From NCBI RefSeq assembly GCF_004365175.1, contig NZ_SOCE01000002.1:62001-126000 (forward strand): a DNA stretch of 64,000 nt. Reading direction: 5' to 3'. Numbering within the stretch: the first letter of the stretch is position 1; the number at the start of each line of letters is the position of its first letter. The stretch is from Kribbella voronezhensis. Lineage in GTDB: Bacteria; Actinomycetota; Actinomycetes; Propionibacteriales; Kribbellaceae. The translations under genes and the position numbers were made by a program. Shown piece by piece: positions 41,758-51,636 of the stretch. The notes below the pieces were generated by a model. It worked only from the letters and a program-made list of their open reading frames with translations, was not told where the DNA came from and searched no databases.

Positions 41758-43296
41758 ATGACGGACTACGGGCACGAGCTGGTCTTCGGCACGTTCCTGA
41801 CCCCGGCGGTGCAGGTCCCGGAGCGGGTCATCGCACTGGCGCAGCTGACCGAGCAGGTCGGGCTCGACCTGGTCACCGTGCAGGACCATCCGTACCAGCC
41901 GCGGTTGCTCGACGCATGGACGCTGCTGTCGGTGATCGCCTCGCACACGCAGTCCGTCAAGGTCGCGACGAACGTGGCGAATCTGCCGCTGCGGCACCCC
42001 GTAGTACTGGCTCGGAGCGTGGCGACGCTCGACCTGATCACTGGCGGCCGGGTCGAACTCGGTCTCGGCGCGGGTGGCTTCCGGGACGCGGTCGCCGCGA
42101 ACGCCGGGCCGCGGCTGACGGCGGGGGAGAGCGTCGAGGCGCTGGAGGAGGCGCTGGCGATCATCCGTGAGGTGTGGACGCCGGAGGGCGGCGGGATCCG
42201 GCTGGCGGGCAAGCACTACGAGATGTCCGGGGCGAAGCGGGGGCCGGCGCCCGCGCACGACGTGGAGATCTGGCTCGGTGCGTACAAGCCGCGGATGCTG
42301 GCCGTGACCGGGCGCCTTGCCGACGGGTGGTTGCCCAGCAGCGGCTACACGCCGCCGGAGGCGCTCGCGGGGATGAACAAGATCATCGACGAGGCTGCTG
42401 TGGAGGCCGGCCGTTCGCCGTCCGACGTACGGCGGCTGTACAACGTCGGCGGACAGTTCGGGCGCGGTGGGGGGTTCCTGCAAGGACCTGAGGCCCAGTG
42501 GATCGAGCAGTTGGCCGAGCTGACCGTCACGGAGGGGATGAGCACTTACGTCCTGGCGTCGGACGACCCGGACGACATTCGCCGCTTCGCCGACGTCGCC
42601 GCCGGAGTACGGGAAGCTGTGGCGGCTGAGCGCTCAGGTGCCGTAGCTGTCGAGGCACCCACTGCTGTCGTCGTGGGGTCAACTGCGGCGGCGTCTGGTG
42701 CGTTCAGCGTCGTGCCGACGCCGGCTCCCGTCGTACGGCGTAGTGCTGTGCAGCCATGGGACGAGTCGGACCGGCCGACCGGGCCCGCGCTGGACCCTGC
42801 TCGCAGCTACTCGCCTCGCCAGCTCGCGTCGGGGCAGCACCTGATCGACGTACACGATCACCTGCGGGCCGAGCTCGAGCAAGTGCGGGACCTCGTCGAG
42901 CAGGTGGCGGCCGGGTCGATGGGTGTCGGTGCGGCGCGATCGCACATCAACACGATGACGATGCGACAGAACAACTGGACCCTGGGCGTGTACTGCGAGT
43001 CGTACTGCCGCCTGGTGACCACGCACCACTCGATCGAGGACGCCTCTATGTTCCCCCAGCTCCGCCGAGCCGACCCAGCGCTCGCTCCGGTCGTGGACCG
43101 GCTCCAGGAGGAGCACCTGGTCATTCACGACGTACTGGAAGGCGTCGACAAGGCCCTGGTCGCGCTGGTCGACGGGTCCGGCGACGTGGATGGCTTGCGG
43201 GCCGCCGTGGACCTCCTCGACGACGCGCTGCTGTCCCACCTGTCCTACGAGGAGCGCGAACTGGTAGAGCCCATCGCACGCCTCGGCGTCCTGTAG
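41758..43296 (+). CDS. Luciferase-like flavin monooxygenase fused to hemerythrin domain
   Basis: 512 residues from the ATG at 41758 with GGAG seven bases upstream. Residues 1-290 are an LLM-class TIM-barrel oxidoreductase (LVFGTFLTPAVQVPERVIAL, VTVQDHPYQPRLLDAWTLLS, ITGGRVELGLGAGGFRDAVA, GADGWLPSS-type LADGWLPSSGYTP) using FMN or F420. A Ala/Val/Pro linker (about 290-340) leads to a hemerythrin/HHE four-helix domain at 360-512, with candidate iron ligands in DVHDHLRAEL, VTTHHSIEDASMFPQL, EEHLVIHDVLEG and LLSHLSYEERELVEPI. The hemerythrin part could bind O2 or a di-iron centre. With a MarR regulator, a redox- or electrophile-responsive detoxification role is plausible. The fusion is in frame with no sign of error. 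Confidence 0.88.
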   Translation: MTDYGHELVFGTFLTPAVQVPERVIALAQLTEQVGLDLVTVQDHPYQPRLLDAWTLLSVIASHTQSVKVATNVANLPLRHPVVLARSVATLDLITGGRVELGLGAGGFRDAVAANAGPRLTAGESVEALEEALAIIREVWTPEGGGIRLAGKHYEMSGAKRGPAPAHDVEIWLGAYKPRMLAVTGRLADGWLPSSGYTPPEALAGMNKIIDEAAVEAGRSPSDVRRLYNVGGQFGRGGGFLQGPEAQWIEQLAELTVTEGMSTYVLASDDPDDIRRFADVAAGVREAVAAERSGAVAVEAPTAVVVGSTAAASGAFSVVPTPAPVVRRSAVQPWDESDRPTGPALDPARSYSPRQLASGQHLIDVHDHLRAELEQVRDLVEQVAAGSMGVGAARSHINTMTMRQNNWTLGVYCESYCRLVTTHHSIEDASMFPQLRRADPALAPVVDRLQEEHLVIHDVLEGVDKALVALVDGSGDVDGLRAAVDLLDDALLSHLSYEERELVEPIARLGVL

Positions 43297-43302
43297 GACT
43301 GT

Positions 43303-43929
43303 CTACTTCGCCTCGCCGAGGAGGGAGGCGAGGATGTCCAGCAGACGGAGGGTCGGGGCTTCGGACAGGAGCCGCGCCGCGGAGGTGGCCGGCTCGGCGA
43401 TCAGGCGAACCTGGAGAAGCTTGAAGTCGCGGACGTTGGCCGGGTTGACCAGGTCGCGGTGGACGGCGGCGAGGAAGTCCGGCCCGGCCGAGGCATCGCT
43501 GTAGGTCATCCGGATGAAGCTGTCGCTGACCGGGAAGAGATATGGCCGCTTGAGGTGCAACAGCTTCGACTTCTTCGCGTGACCGAAGCCGCGGTGTCCG
43601 GAGAACTTCTCGTCCAATGCTGTGGCGGCCTCGAACAGCGGGCTGCCGGGGGTCGCGTCCTCAAGCCGCGCGTCGACCGGCACCGCCGCGAACTCCTTCT
43701 CCGCCTCCACCTCCAGCAGCCAGGGGAAGTCGAGTGCCCGCAGGTCCGAGCCGGCCACCATCGTCCGGGCCAGATCCTCGAGCGTGATCCGGTCCGGGTC
43801 GGAGCCGCCGATGGTCGTCGGGCCGGGGAGACCGTCGTAGTACTTGAGCACCGCACCGTTGGTCTCGGCGTACAGCCGCAGCTGCGCGATTGCCTCGTCC
43901 ACGACGATCTTCCTACTGCCGATAATCAT
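43303..43929 (-). CDS. DUF6308-like protein
   Basis: 208 residues from the ATG at 43929; a reading to 44094 adds sequence without similarity. The pattern AVLKYYDGLPGPTTIGGSDP, ITLEDLARTMV, PWLLEVEAEKEFAAVPVDAR, GFGHAKKSKLLHLKRPYLFP and SDSFIRMTY resembles what I recall as DUF6308, a set of actinobacterial proteins of unknown role. The middle block (ATALDEKFSGHRGFGHAKKSKLLH split across residues 110-135) is basic and could contact nucleic acid. No membrane segment. Convergent with the oxidoreductase-hemerythrin gene, seven bases away. Confidence 0.72.
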   Translation of the reverse strand: MIIGSRKIVVDEAIAQLRLYAETNGAVLKYYDGLPGPTTIGGSDPDRITLEDLARTMVAGSDLRALDFPWLLEVEAEKEFAAVPVDARLEDATPGSPLFEAATALDEKFSGHRGFGHAKKSKLLHLKRPYLFPVSDSFIRMTYSDASAGPDFLAAVHRDLVNPANVRDFKLLQVRLIAEPATSAARLLSEAPTLRLLDILASLLGEAK

Positions 43930-44164
43930 GGCCACACCCTCACACTCTTCGTGGCAGACCCGCCAGCCGGATTGGGCCATCCGACTCCGAATCCGAGCAA
44001 CATCCGGATGCGGTGCATCGTAGGGGACGACCCAGTGACTCCCGCCACAGGGTGACATGCCCACTCGCGCGGATCGCGTAACCATCCACCCCATGCGAAC
44101 CTCGAATCACCCGATCCCTGACAGCTCAGGCATGCGGCGATGCAGGTGAGGGGATGGCGCCGGG

Positions 44165-44782
44165 TCAGGGGTGGGTGAGGAGGTGGATGGCCAGGGCGGT
44201 GATGAGGAAGGACGAGAGCAGAGCTGTGATCAGGCGGGCTCGGGGGGTGGTGAGGGCTCGGCCCAGGAGGGCGCCGCCGGACGCCAGCAGGAGTTGCCAG
44301 CTGGTGGAGGCGAGGAAAGCGGCCAGGACGAAGACGATCTGGTCGAGGAGGGTTGGAGTGGTGCGGCCGCCCAGGACGAGGGCGGTGAAGTAGATGACGG
44401 TGGTGGGGTTGAGGACGGTCATGCCGAGGAGGGTGAAGTAGGCGCGGGCTGGGCTGGTTTCTGGAGTGTGGTTGGAGGTCTGGTGGCGGCGGTGAGCCGC
44501 TAGTGCGGTGGCGGCGCAGCGGAGGGCCAGCAGGAGGAGCACCAGGGCGGAGATCCAGCGCAGGGGTGTGCTGATGGGCGTGATGAGGGGCGCGATGGCT
44601 GAGCCGCCGAGGGTGGCGATGAGGGCGTAGAGGCCGTCGGCGGTTGCTACGCCGAGGGCGGCGTACGCGCCGTTCTTCAGCGAGGTACGCGCGGTGAGTG
44701 CGACGAGGTAGGTCCCGACGGCGCCGACGGGGATGGCGATGCCGTAGCCCGCGAGCAGCCCCGCCACGAGGGCGGCGATCAC
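44165..44782 (-). CDS. LysE family amino-acid exporter
   Basis: 205 residues from a GTG at 44782. It has about six hydrophobic segments: LVAGLLAGYGIAIPVGAVGT with the GxxxPxGP-like start, LKNGAYAALGVATADGLYAL, WISALVLLLLALRCAATALA, YFTLLGMTVLNPTTVIYFTA (the conserved LNPxxxxFF/YF motif), IVFVLAAFLASTSWQLLLAS and ITALLSSFLITALAIHLL. LysE/RhtB transporters export basic or other amino acids by proton exchange. It stands alone; the 165 bp upstream before the helicase-nuclease stop (44948) contain no gene I can support. Confidence 0.88.
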   Translation of the reverse strand: MIAALVAGLLAGYGIAIPVGAVGTYLVALTARTSLKNGAYAALGVATADGLYALIATLGGSAIAPLITPISTPLRWISALVLLLLALRCAATALAAHRRHQTSNHTPETSPARAYFTLLGMTVLNPTTVIYFTALVLGGRTTPTLLDQIVFVLAAFLASTSWQLLLASGGALLGRALTTPRARLITALLSSFLITALAIHLLTHP

Positions 44783-44947
44783 GACCGCGAGTGGGTCGAC
44801 CTCCGCACCAGGCCGGCCTGCTGCTGGACCCGCGCCGTACGGACGGCAGAGGCCAACAGGAGAACGGTTCCGGTCGTGGTCATACCGGCATGTTCCGCTG
44901 CCCGACCGCCCTCCTGCAAGCTAATTAATGATTGCCTGAGGCCCCTT

Positions 44948-47900
44948 TCAGAGGGTGTGGGCGACGGCGGTCGTGGGGGCGAGGAAGAGCAGGACCGGGC
45001 GGCCGCTGTTGGGGAGCATGTCGGTGTAGGCCTGCAGCTGAGGGGCGTAGTAGGCGACCCGCGAGTCCAGAGCGGCCGTTGGTACGGCGTCGGTTTTGTA
45101 GTCGACGATGATCAAGGTGCCGTCGTCCTCGCGGTAGATCAGGTCGACGAAACCCTCCAGCACGGTGCCGTCGGGTTGCAGGGTACCGACGTACGACTCG
45201 CGCCAGTGCTCGCGCGCGGCGGCCCGGCGCACGACGTCCGAACCGAGAGCCGATCGCACCAGCGCGGTCACGACCTCGGCGTACTCGACCACTCCTTCGG
45301 CCAGGCACTGCCCGGCGACGGCGTCGTCGAGGCCGGCGCCGGTCGCGAGATCGACCACTTGCAGTACGCCGTGGACCGCGCGGCCGATCGCCGTGCCGTA
45401 GCGGCCCTTCGACCAGGGCGGCAGTTCGATGTCACGGGCCGCCTTGGCGCTGCCCGGATCGGCGCCGTGCAACGCGACGTCCGGACCGGTGCCTTCCAGC
45501 CCGGACGCGCTCTGAGCGGACCGGCGCCGGCTTGCTTGCCGCGCCTCGGCGATCTTGGCTTCCCACTCCTGTCGGTTGACCGGGGGAGCGACCTCGGCGG
45601 AGGCACGCGCGTCGTCCGGAGCCGCTTCGACCGGTGAGCCGTCGAAGAACGTCGTATGAGGTGCCTCGGCGGCACCCGCGCCGGTCAGCAACTCGGCGTT
45701 GCTGGAATGCCGCCGGCTACCGGAACGGTGCAGCGAGACGACCAGGTGATCCCGCGCACGGGTCGCCGCGACGTACAGCAGCCGCCGTCGCTCGAAATCG
45801 TCCATCTGCTCGTCGACCGGCTGCACCAGGTCGAAGTCCTCGGTCTGCACCGAGGCTTTGAGCTTCACCGCATAACCGCCGTCGGGCGGCCACAACACCT
45901 GGACGCCGCGTTGCCGGTTCGGCGCGGCCGTCATCCCGGACAGGATCACGATCGGGAACTCCAGCCCCTTCGCGGCATGGATCGTCATCACCCGTACGGC
46001 GTCCGCGTCGGTCTCGGGCAGCACGGCCTCGGCGACCCGCGAGGCCTCCTCGCCTTGGTGAGCGGCCCAGGCCAGGTACGAACGGAGGCCGCCGTGCTCG
46101 ACCTCGGACCACGCCCGCGCCTGATCGACGACGAACCGCACCCGCCGCCACGCGTCCCGGGCCCGCGGTCCGGTCGCGGCGACTTCGAGCATGCGGCGAT
46201 CCGCGACGATCTTCGCCAGCACCTCGCTCGGCGTCAGCCAGCGCGCGGCGTAGTACGTGCGGCGCAGCCACTCCATCGCCTCGCCGACCGGGTGGGCCAG
46301 CAGCGAATCGGGGACGGGTGCGGTGAGGGTGAACGAGCCGCCGGCCTTCTTCCAGACGAACAGGTCGTCGTCGCCGCAGCCGAACAACGGGGAACGCAGA
46401 GCAGTCACCAGCGCGAGTTGGTCGCTCGGGTCACCCAACGCGCGAGCACAGGCCAGCAGTTCGCGGACCTCGGCGGTCTGGTAGACGAGCGAACTGGCCT
46501 CGGCGCGGTACGGGATGTCGGCCCGGTCGAACGCGTCCTCGAGGAACGGCAACGACGTACGGGCGGGAACCAGTACTGCGATGTCGCCGGCTCCGGCTGC
46601 GCGCCAGGTCTCCGCCTTCTCGTCGTACACCTGCCAGCCTTCGCGCAAGGCGCGCTCGACCACGGCGGCGACGTCGGCCGCCTCGAACTCCCGCAGCGCG
46701 GTCGCCTGGGCGCGCGGGAGATTCTCATGGGGTTGAGCGCCGAGCACAGTGACCGCCGGGCCGCCAGGTGGTGATGCGTCGCCCGGTGCGACGAGGTCGC
46801 CGCCCGGGTCGGCGTCGTCGGCGGTGAGAGCCGGGACCGAGACGGCGAAACCACGGCGGAGGGGAATGACGGTGGCGAGATCCTGCTCCTCTGCTGGGGG
46901 GTCCTCCTCGTCGAGGAGGGACAGTTGATCGCCACTGACTGCGGTCGGCTCAGGTGGGGTGGAGGTCGACGTGAGGTGCCGGGTGATGGGGGCGGGAGAG
47001 CGATGGGGGCTCAAGGACTGATAGGTGGGCTGGGCGTTTTCCTGGGGCTGGATGAGAGTGGCGAAGACGTGGTTGACCCAGTCGAGGACCTGGGGGACCG
47101 TGCGGAAGTTGGTGGTCAGCTCGACCGTCTCGCCGAGCAGGTCCTGGGCGGTCAGGTACGTCGCGATGTTGGCGCGCCGGAAGCGGTAGATCGACTGTTT
47201 CGGGTCCCCGACCACGAACAACCGTCCGGGCGGCACCTCCACGTCGCGCCAGTCCGGCGCGTCCGCGGCCGCTCCACCGGCGATCCGCACGGCGAGCTCG
47301 ATCTGGATCGGGTCGGTGTCCTGGAACTCGTCCAGCAGCAACCGCTGGTACCGCTCCTGCAACGCCGACCGCACCGACGGCTCGCGCCGCAGCAGGTCTC
47401 TGGCCAGCACCAGCAGGTCGTGGAACTCGAGCCGCCCTTCGGCCCGTCGCAACTCGGCCGACTCCAGCACCCGCACCGCGACCCAGTGCGAAAGGTGCCG
47501 TAGGCAAGCATCCAGCAGCAGCTCCACCAGCGAACCGGCGACCTCGACCACCTCGGCGCAGTCGCCGCGCACCTTGGTGATGTCCGGCCAGTTCTCCTTG
47601 CGCCCGATCCGGCCCACCTTCAGCCCGCGGAGTTTGTGCAGGACCGCCAGTTGCGTCTCCTGGTCGGTCGCGGTGCCGAGCATCAGCCCGAGCTCGCGAA
47701 TCTCGTGCACCTTCGGCAGCAACCGGTCGTCATCGGCCAGACAGTGCTCCGCGACCGCTCCGATCTGGGCGGTCGCCGCCACCAGCCCGTCCAGGTCCGG
47801 CATGGACACCAGCTCGGGCGGATCCACCAGCACCCGGTCGCCGATCAGGTCCCAGTCGTTGCCGAACAGCCGCGCCAACGATCGCAGGTGTTTCAGCTCG

Positions 47901-48391
47901 ACCCCGACGGCCATGGCCAGCAGCAGCGGCTCCGCGATGGTGTCGTCGTCCAGCAACTGCTGCTGCAACTCCGACCAGCGTTCCTCGAACGCGACCGACG
48001 ACCCGACCTCGTCCAGGACGTCGATCAGCGGCGGCAGCCCGGCCTCGATCGGATGCGCGAGCAGAATCTGCTGAGCGAAAGAGTGCAGCGTCCCGATCGA
48101 TGCCGAATCCAGATCGTCCAGCGCCGCATCGGCGAGCCGACGAGCAGGCCCGCGCCGAGCCTTCTCGAACTCGACCCGCAGCCGGTCCCGCAGCTCGGCC
48201 CCGGCCTTCTCGGTGAAGGTGACGGCAGCGATCGTGCTCAGCGGGATCTCGTCGCGCAGAACCAAGGTGGTCACCCGGTCCACCAGCGCGTGCGTCTTCC
48301 CCGACCCCGCGCCGGCCTCGACGAACAGGGTCTCGCCGGTGTCCGACCGGATCTGCTCGCGCGCCTCCGCGTCCAGCAGATCCTCACTCAT
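44948..48391 (-). CDS. AddA/RecB-like helicase-nuclease
   Basis: 1147 residues. It is a UvrD-like SF1 helicase with Walker A FVEAGAGSGKTHALVDRV near residue 25, TIAAVTFTEKAGAELRDRLR, LLLDEFQDTDPIQIELA (DEFQD) near residue 355, VRVMTIHAAKGLEFPIVILS and RRLLYVAATRARDHLVVSLH. The C-terminus is a PD-(D/E)XK nuclease of the AddA/RecB type (AIGRAVHGVLQVVDLATGAG, VLEGFVDLIYREDDGTLIIV then DYKTD). With the overlapping upstream gene it forms an AddAB-type double-strand-end resection machine. Mycobacterial and related genomes usually carry AdnAB for this job, so it could be either the main or a second such complex. It overlaps the AddB-like gene by 8 bp. Confidence 0.9.
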   Translation of the reverse strand: MSEDLLDAEAREQIRSDTGETLFVEAGAGSGKTHALVDRVTTLVLRDEIPLSTIAAVTFTEKAGAELRDRLRVEFEKARRGPARRLADAALDDLDSASIGTLHSFAQQILLAHPIEAGLPPLIDVLDEVGSSVAFEERWSELQQQLLDDDTIAEPLLLAMAVGVELKHLRSLARLFGNDWDLIGDRVLVDPPELVSMPDLDGLVAATAQIGAVAEHCLADDDRLLPKVHEIRELGLMLGTATDQETQLAVLHKLRGLKVGRIGRKENWPDITKVRGDCAEVVEVAGSLVELLLDACLRHLSHWVAVRVLESAELRRAEGRLEFHDLLVLARDLLRREPSVRSALQERYQRLLLDEFQDTDPIQIELAVRIAGGAAADAPDWRDVEVPPGRLFVVGDPKQSIYRFRRANIATYLTAQDLLGETVELTTNFRTVPQVLDWVNHVFATLIQPQENAQPTYQSLSPHRSPAPITRHLTSTSTPPEPTAVSGDQLSLLDEEDPPAEEQDLATVIPLRRGFAVSVPALTADDADPGGDLVAPGDASPPGGPAVTVLGAQPHENLPRAQATALREFEAADVAAVVERALREGWQVYDEKAETWRAAGAGDIAVLVPARTSLPFLEDAFDRADIPYRAEASSLVYQTAEVRELLACARALGDPSDQLALVTALRSPLFGCGDDDLFVWKKAGGSFTLTAPVPDSLLAHPVGEAMEWLRRTYYAARWLTPSEVLAKIVADRRMLEVAATGPRARDAWRRVRFVVDQARAWSEVEHGGLRSYLAWAAHQGEEASRVAEAVLPETDADAVRVMTIHAAKGLEFPIVILSGMTAAPNRQRGVQVLWPPDGGYAVKLKASVQTEDFDLVQPVDEQMDDFERRRLLYVAATRARDHLVVSLHRSGSRRHSSNAELLTGAGAAEAPHTTFFDGSPVEAAPDDARASAEVAPPVNRQEWEAKIAEARQASRRRSAQSASGLEGTGPDVALHGADPGSAKAARDIELPPWSKGRYGTAIGRAVHGVLQVVDLATGAGLDDAVAGQCLAEGVVEYAEVVTALVRSALGSDVVRRAAAREHWRESYVGTLQPDGTVLEGFVDLIYREDDGTLIIVDYKTDAVPTAALDSRVAYYAPQLQAYTDMLPNSGRPVLLFLAPTTAVAHTL

Positions 48392-51300
48392 CGAGGGCCA
48401 CCTCCTCGAACGCGGGCAGCGCGCCCGGGTCGATCAACCGCACCAGCCGCTCCAGCTCAGGATCGTGCCGCTTCCGCTCCCACCTCGTCCGGACCTCACT
48501 GTGCCCGATGCCGTCCGGGTTGCAGTACGGGCACTGCACCCAAAGGAAGTCCGGTACTTCGGGAGCCTTGGCCGGGAACTGCCCGGAAGCGATCGACGAC
48601 ACGATCACCTCCAGCGTGTCCACATACCTGGCCTCGACCTCGTCGGTCAGCGGCACCGGGATCCGGCGGCCACCCTTGCGGACGAACCAGTACGCCGCCT
48701 CGACCGCCGTCGACTCGTCCCCCAACCGCGCCCGCGCCGCATACGCGTACACCGGCAACTGCAACTTGGTCCCCGCCGCCACCGGATCCGACTCGATCGC
48801 CTCGTACCGCGAGAAGCCGCCGGTCTTCACATCGGTGACGTAGATCGTGCCGTCCCGGCCGAGATCGACCTTGTCGGCCGAGCCGCGCAACAGCACCCGC
48901 CCCGACGGGATCGGGATCTCCACCGGCGGCTCCCCGTCGAACCCGAACCGCAGCTCGCTCGCGACCACCGACGCGTCGTGCTCGACCCGCCAGCGTTCGT
49001 CGTCGCCCAGCAGCACCAGCAGATCGCCCAGGATCCGCAGACGCTCCCGCTGCCACAGCCGCGGATGGCCGGTCAGCCCTTCGGCCTCGAACCGGTCGGC
49101 CAGATCCGCGCCGATCGCCAGCAACAGCGATCGCTGCTCGGCCGTCCACGGCTCGCCGTAGCCAGGCAGCGATCCCGACAGCCGGGTCACGAAGGCGTCC
49201 AGGCTGTTGTGGATCAGATTCCCCACCTGCAAGGGCGAGATCACCAAGAGGTCCTCGGGCGCCTCCAGCGGCTCCACCTGCAGCAACCGCTCGACGAAGT
49301 ACGCGTGCGGGCAGGTCGCGAACGACTCCAGCGACGTCGGCGACGCGACGCGGTCCTCCGAGGCGTAGTCGGGCAGACCGGGCACGCTCGACAGGTTCCC
49401 GTCGAAGCGCGTGAACTCATCACTCGACCGCGCTCGCAGCAGCACGCGGGCCCGCTCGATCACCTGGTCGGGCAGCGCGAGACCGGCCGACAAGGCCCGC
49501 ACGCGCCAGTCCTGCTCGGTCGCCGCCATGGTTGCCGTGGTCAACGAACCGGCGTACGACGCCGACGTGGTCAGCCGGTCGCCGTACTCGGCTCGGTCCC
49601 ACTCCGTCGCCGCCAAGCCATGATTGCCGGTCAACTCCCGCAAGGTGCCGAGCAACCAGCGCGTCGGTAGCCGGCGGCTGGATCGACGGAGATCGCCGCG
49701 TGGGAACGACGCGACAACCCGCTGCGAACCGGCCGAGAAAGCCGCCAGCAGATGTCGCTGCTTCTCGTCCAGCCGGTCGCGGAACGACGCCAGCTCCGGC
49801 GCGGCCGCCTCCCGGACCCGATGCGGTAGCAGCGCGTCCTCGTGGACCCGCCCCGGATAAAGGTCTTCCGACAACCCCACCACGAACACGACGTCGACCG
49901 AGAGCCCGATGCTCGTCGACAACGGCGCCACGAGTACGCCGGTGCCGAACGTGCCCACACGCGGCAGCGACTGCTGCAACTCCAGATCGAGAACGTCTCG
50001 CAACACCGTCAGGCTGGCCGGCGTCCCAAGTTGGTCAAGGGTCGACAGTCCCCGCAGCGATCCCTCCACCGCGACTGCGGCGTACTGCTCTTCGATCGGC
50101 AACGAGTCGGTGTCCCCAAGGAGGTCCTGGAACAGCTTGAGCACCGCCGCCGCCAACTCCGACCAGGTCTCCAGCAACGCGGTCGCCTGCAGCCGCCGCC
50201 GCAGCTCCGATGCGAACTGGTGCAGCCTCTCCGCCGTCTCGGCGCTGGCCTGCGCACGCCGTACTGCGGCAGGACGGGAGTCCTCGGCCGCCGCCTCCTG
50301 ATCAGCCGTACGCCGTTCCGACTCCGCATACCGCGCGAGCCGCTCGTCCCAGTCGTCACCACGGACCACCCCGGCGACCCGGGACAGCCGCTCCCACTGC
50401 GGCACCGGTATCCGCTCGCCGGTGAAGTCCTTCGTCGGCGCGTTGGCCAATGCGCGAAACAAGTCGGCGCGCGGCAGGTCGTGGTCGACCAGCGCGAGAA
50501 CCTCCAGCACCGTCCTGGCCAGCGCCCGCTCGTGAACCGGTCGAGTGCCCGGACCGTTCACCTCGATCTTCGCTGCCGCGAGATGCTCGTGCAGGAGTCG
50601 CGCATACGGCGTCGCGGCCGAGTAGAGCACCGCAATCCGGTGCGCAGGCGTGTGAGCCAGGGATTTGACGACATCGCGCACCACGCAGCGGACTTCGTCG
50701 TCGGCATCGGACGCGTTCAGCACCTCGGTCGCGACCGGGTAGTTCTTGGAGATCGACGTCGGCAGGTCGATGCCGATCCGGTCGAGCGATCGCCGTACCG
50801 CGCGGTCGGCGCGCTTCACGTCGGTCAGGCCGACGACGACCGTCAGGTCGGCCGCGGCTTCGCCGAGCGCCTCGACGAAGCCGGCCTCGGCCTGGGTCAG
50901 CTCCTGAGGCAGGTAGAGCACCAGGGCGCCGAGCTCCGCGACGATCGCCGGACTCTCGACGACCTTGGCGGCAGCGGTTCTCAGCAGGTCGGTCTCGTCG
51001 TACCAATCCGGCGCCAACTCACCGGTGACATGGCGATGCAGGCGAATCAGGTCGGGTCCGAGAAGTGAGGCCGAGGCCACCTTGTCCAGAGCCGGATCGC
51101 TCAGGTCGCGCAGTTCCCGGTGTGCTGCGGCAAGCGCTTGGATCGTGGCCGGGTGATCGGCGACGTCCGCGAAGACGCCGGGAGCCTTCGACAACGCAGT
51201 ACGCCAGGTCGCTGCCACGATCGGCCGGGTCGCCGGGCGTCGCGGCGCGAGCAGGCCTGCGGCGAGTTGCTCGGCCAGACGGGGGAGGGTGGCGAGATAG

Positions 51301-51479
51301 AGGCCGGCGATGCCGGTGGCGGCCAGGAAGCGGCGCGCGGCCACGCCCGCCAGGTTGTTGGGCAGCAGCAAGGTGACGGGCTTCATCGGATCGTCGGCCT
51401 TCAGGCTCGTCACGACAGCGCGCAGTTTGTCGAGCGCGGCCGCGCCGTACGCCGTCGTCTCGATCCGGGTCGCGCTCAC
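48384..51479 (-). CDS. AddB-like PD-(D/E)XK nuclease subunit
   Basis: 1031 residues from a GTG at 51479, chosen for GGGGAGG four bases upstream; the TTG at 51497 has no such site. The N-terminal helicase-like half lacks a functional Walker A (PVTLLLPNNLAGVAARRFLA), as in AddB. The C-terminal RecB-type nuclease shows SFATCPHAYFVERLLQVEPL, LVISPLQVGNLIHNSLDAFV, DKVDLGRDGTIYVTDVKTGG (the D and DVK active residues) and VQCPYCNPDGIG. The cysteines at CPHAYF and CPYC suggest an Fe-S cluster as in AddB/Cas4, although I see only three candidate ligands. First gene of the addBA-like operon; it and the next gene overlap by 8 bp. Confidence 0.88.
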   Translation of the reverse strand: MSATRIETTAYGAAALDKLRAVVTSLKADDPMKPVTLLLPNNLAGVAARRFLAATGIAGLYLATLPRLAEQLAAGLLAPRRPATRPIVAATWRTALSKAPGVFADVADHPATIQALAAAHRELRDLSDPALDKVASASLLGPDLIRLHRHVTGELAPDWYDETDLLRTAAAKVVESPAIVAELGALVLYLPQELTQAEAGFVEALGEAAADLTVVVGLTDVKRADRAVRRSLDRIGIDLPTSISKNYPVATEVLNASDADDEVRCVVRDVVKSLAHTPAHRIAVLYSAATPYARLLHEHLAAAKIEVNGPGTRPVHERALARTVLEVLALVDHDLPRADLFRALANAPTKDFTGERIPVPQWERLSRVAGVVRGDDWDERLARYAESERRTADQEAAAEDSRPAAVRRAQASAETAERLHQFASELRRRLQATALLETWSELAAAVLKLFQDLLGDTDSLPIEEQYAAVAVEGSLRGLSTLDQLGTPASLTVLRDVLDLELQQSLPRVGTFGTGVLVAPLSTSIGLSVDVVFVVGLSEDLYPGRVHEDALLPHRVREAAAPELASFRDRLDEKQRHLLAAFSAGSQRVVASFPRGDLRRSSRRLPTRWLLGTLRELTGNHGLAATEWDRAEYGDRLTTSASYAGSLTTATMAATEQDWRVRALSAGLALPDQVIERARVLLRARSSDEFTRFDGNLSSVPGLPDYASEDRVASPTSLESFATCPHAYFVERLLQVEPLEAPEDLLVISPLQVGNLIHNSLDAFVTRLSGSLPGYGEPWTAEQRSLLLAIGADLADRFEAEGLTGHPRLWQRERLRILGDLLVLLGDDERWRVEHDASVVASELRFGFDGEPPVEIPIPSGRVLLRGSADKVDLGRDGTIYVTDVKTGGFSRYEAIESDPVAAGTKLQLPVYAYAARARLGDESTAVEAAYWFVRKGGRRIPVPLTDEVEARYVDTLEVIVSSIASGQFPAKAPEVPDFLWVQCPYCNPDGIGHSEVRTRWERKRHDPELERLVRLIDPGALPAFEEVALDE

Positions 51480-51636
51480 CGTGCCTCCCCAAAACAATGC
51501 AGTGTGACTCGCCGTTCATGCACCCCAGACGCTAGACCACCCCGCGGACAAAATGTGCCGGGCCGTCCACAGGAGCAGGGACCGAGGGCGCGCCCGTGTC
51601 GCTGCGGTGGCGGCTGAGGGCTCGGACAATGAAGAA

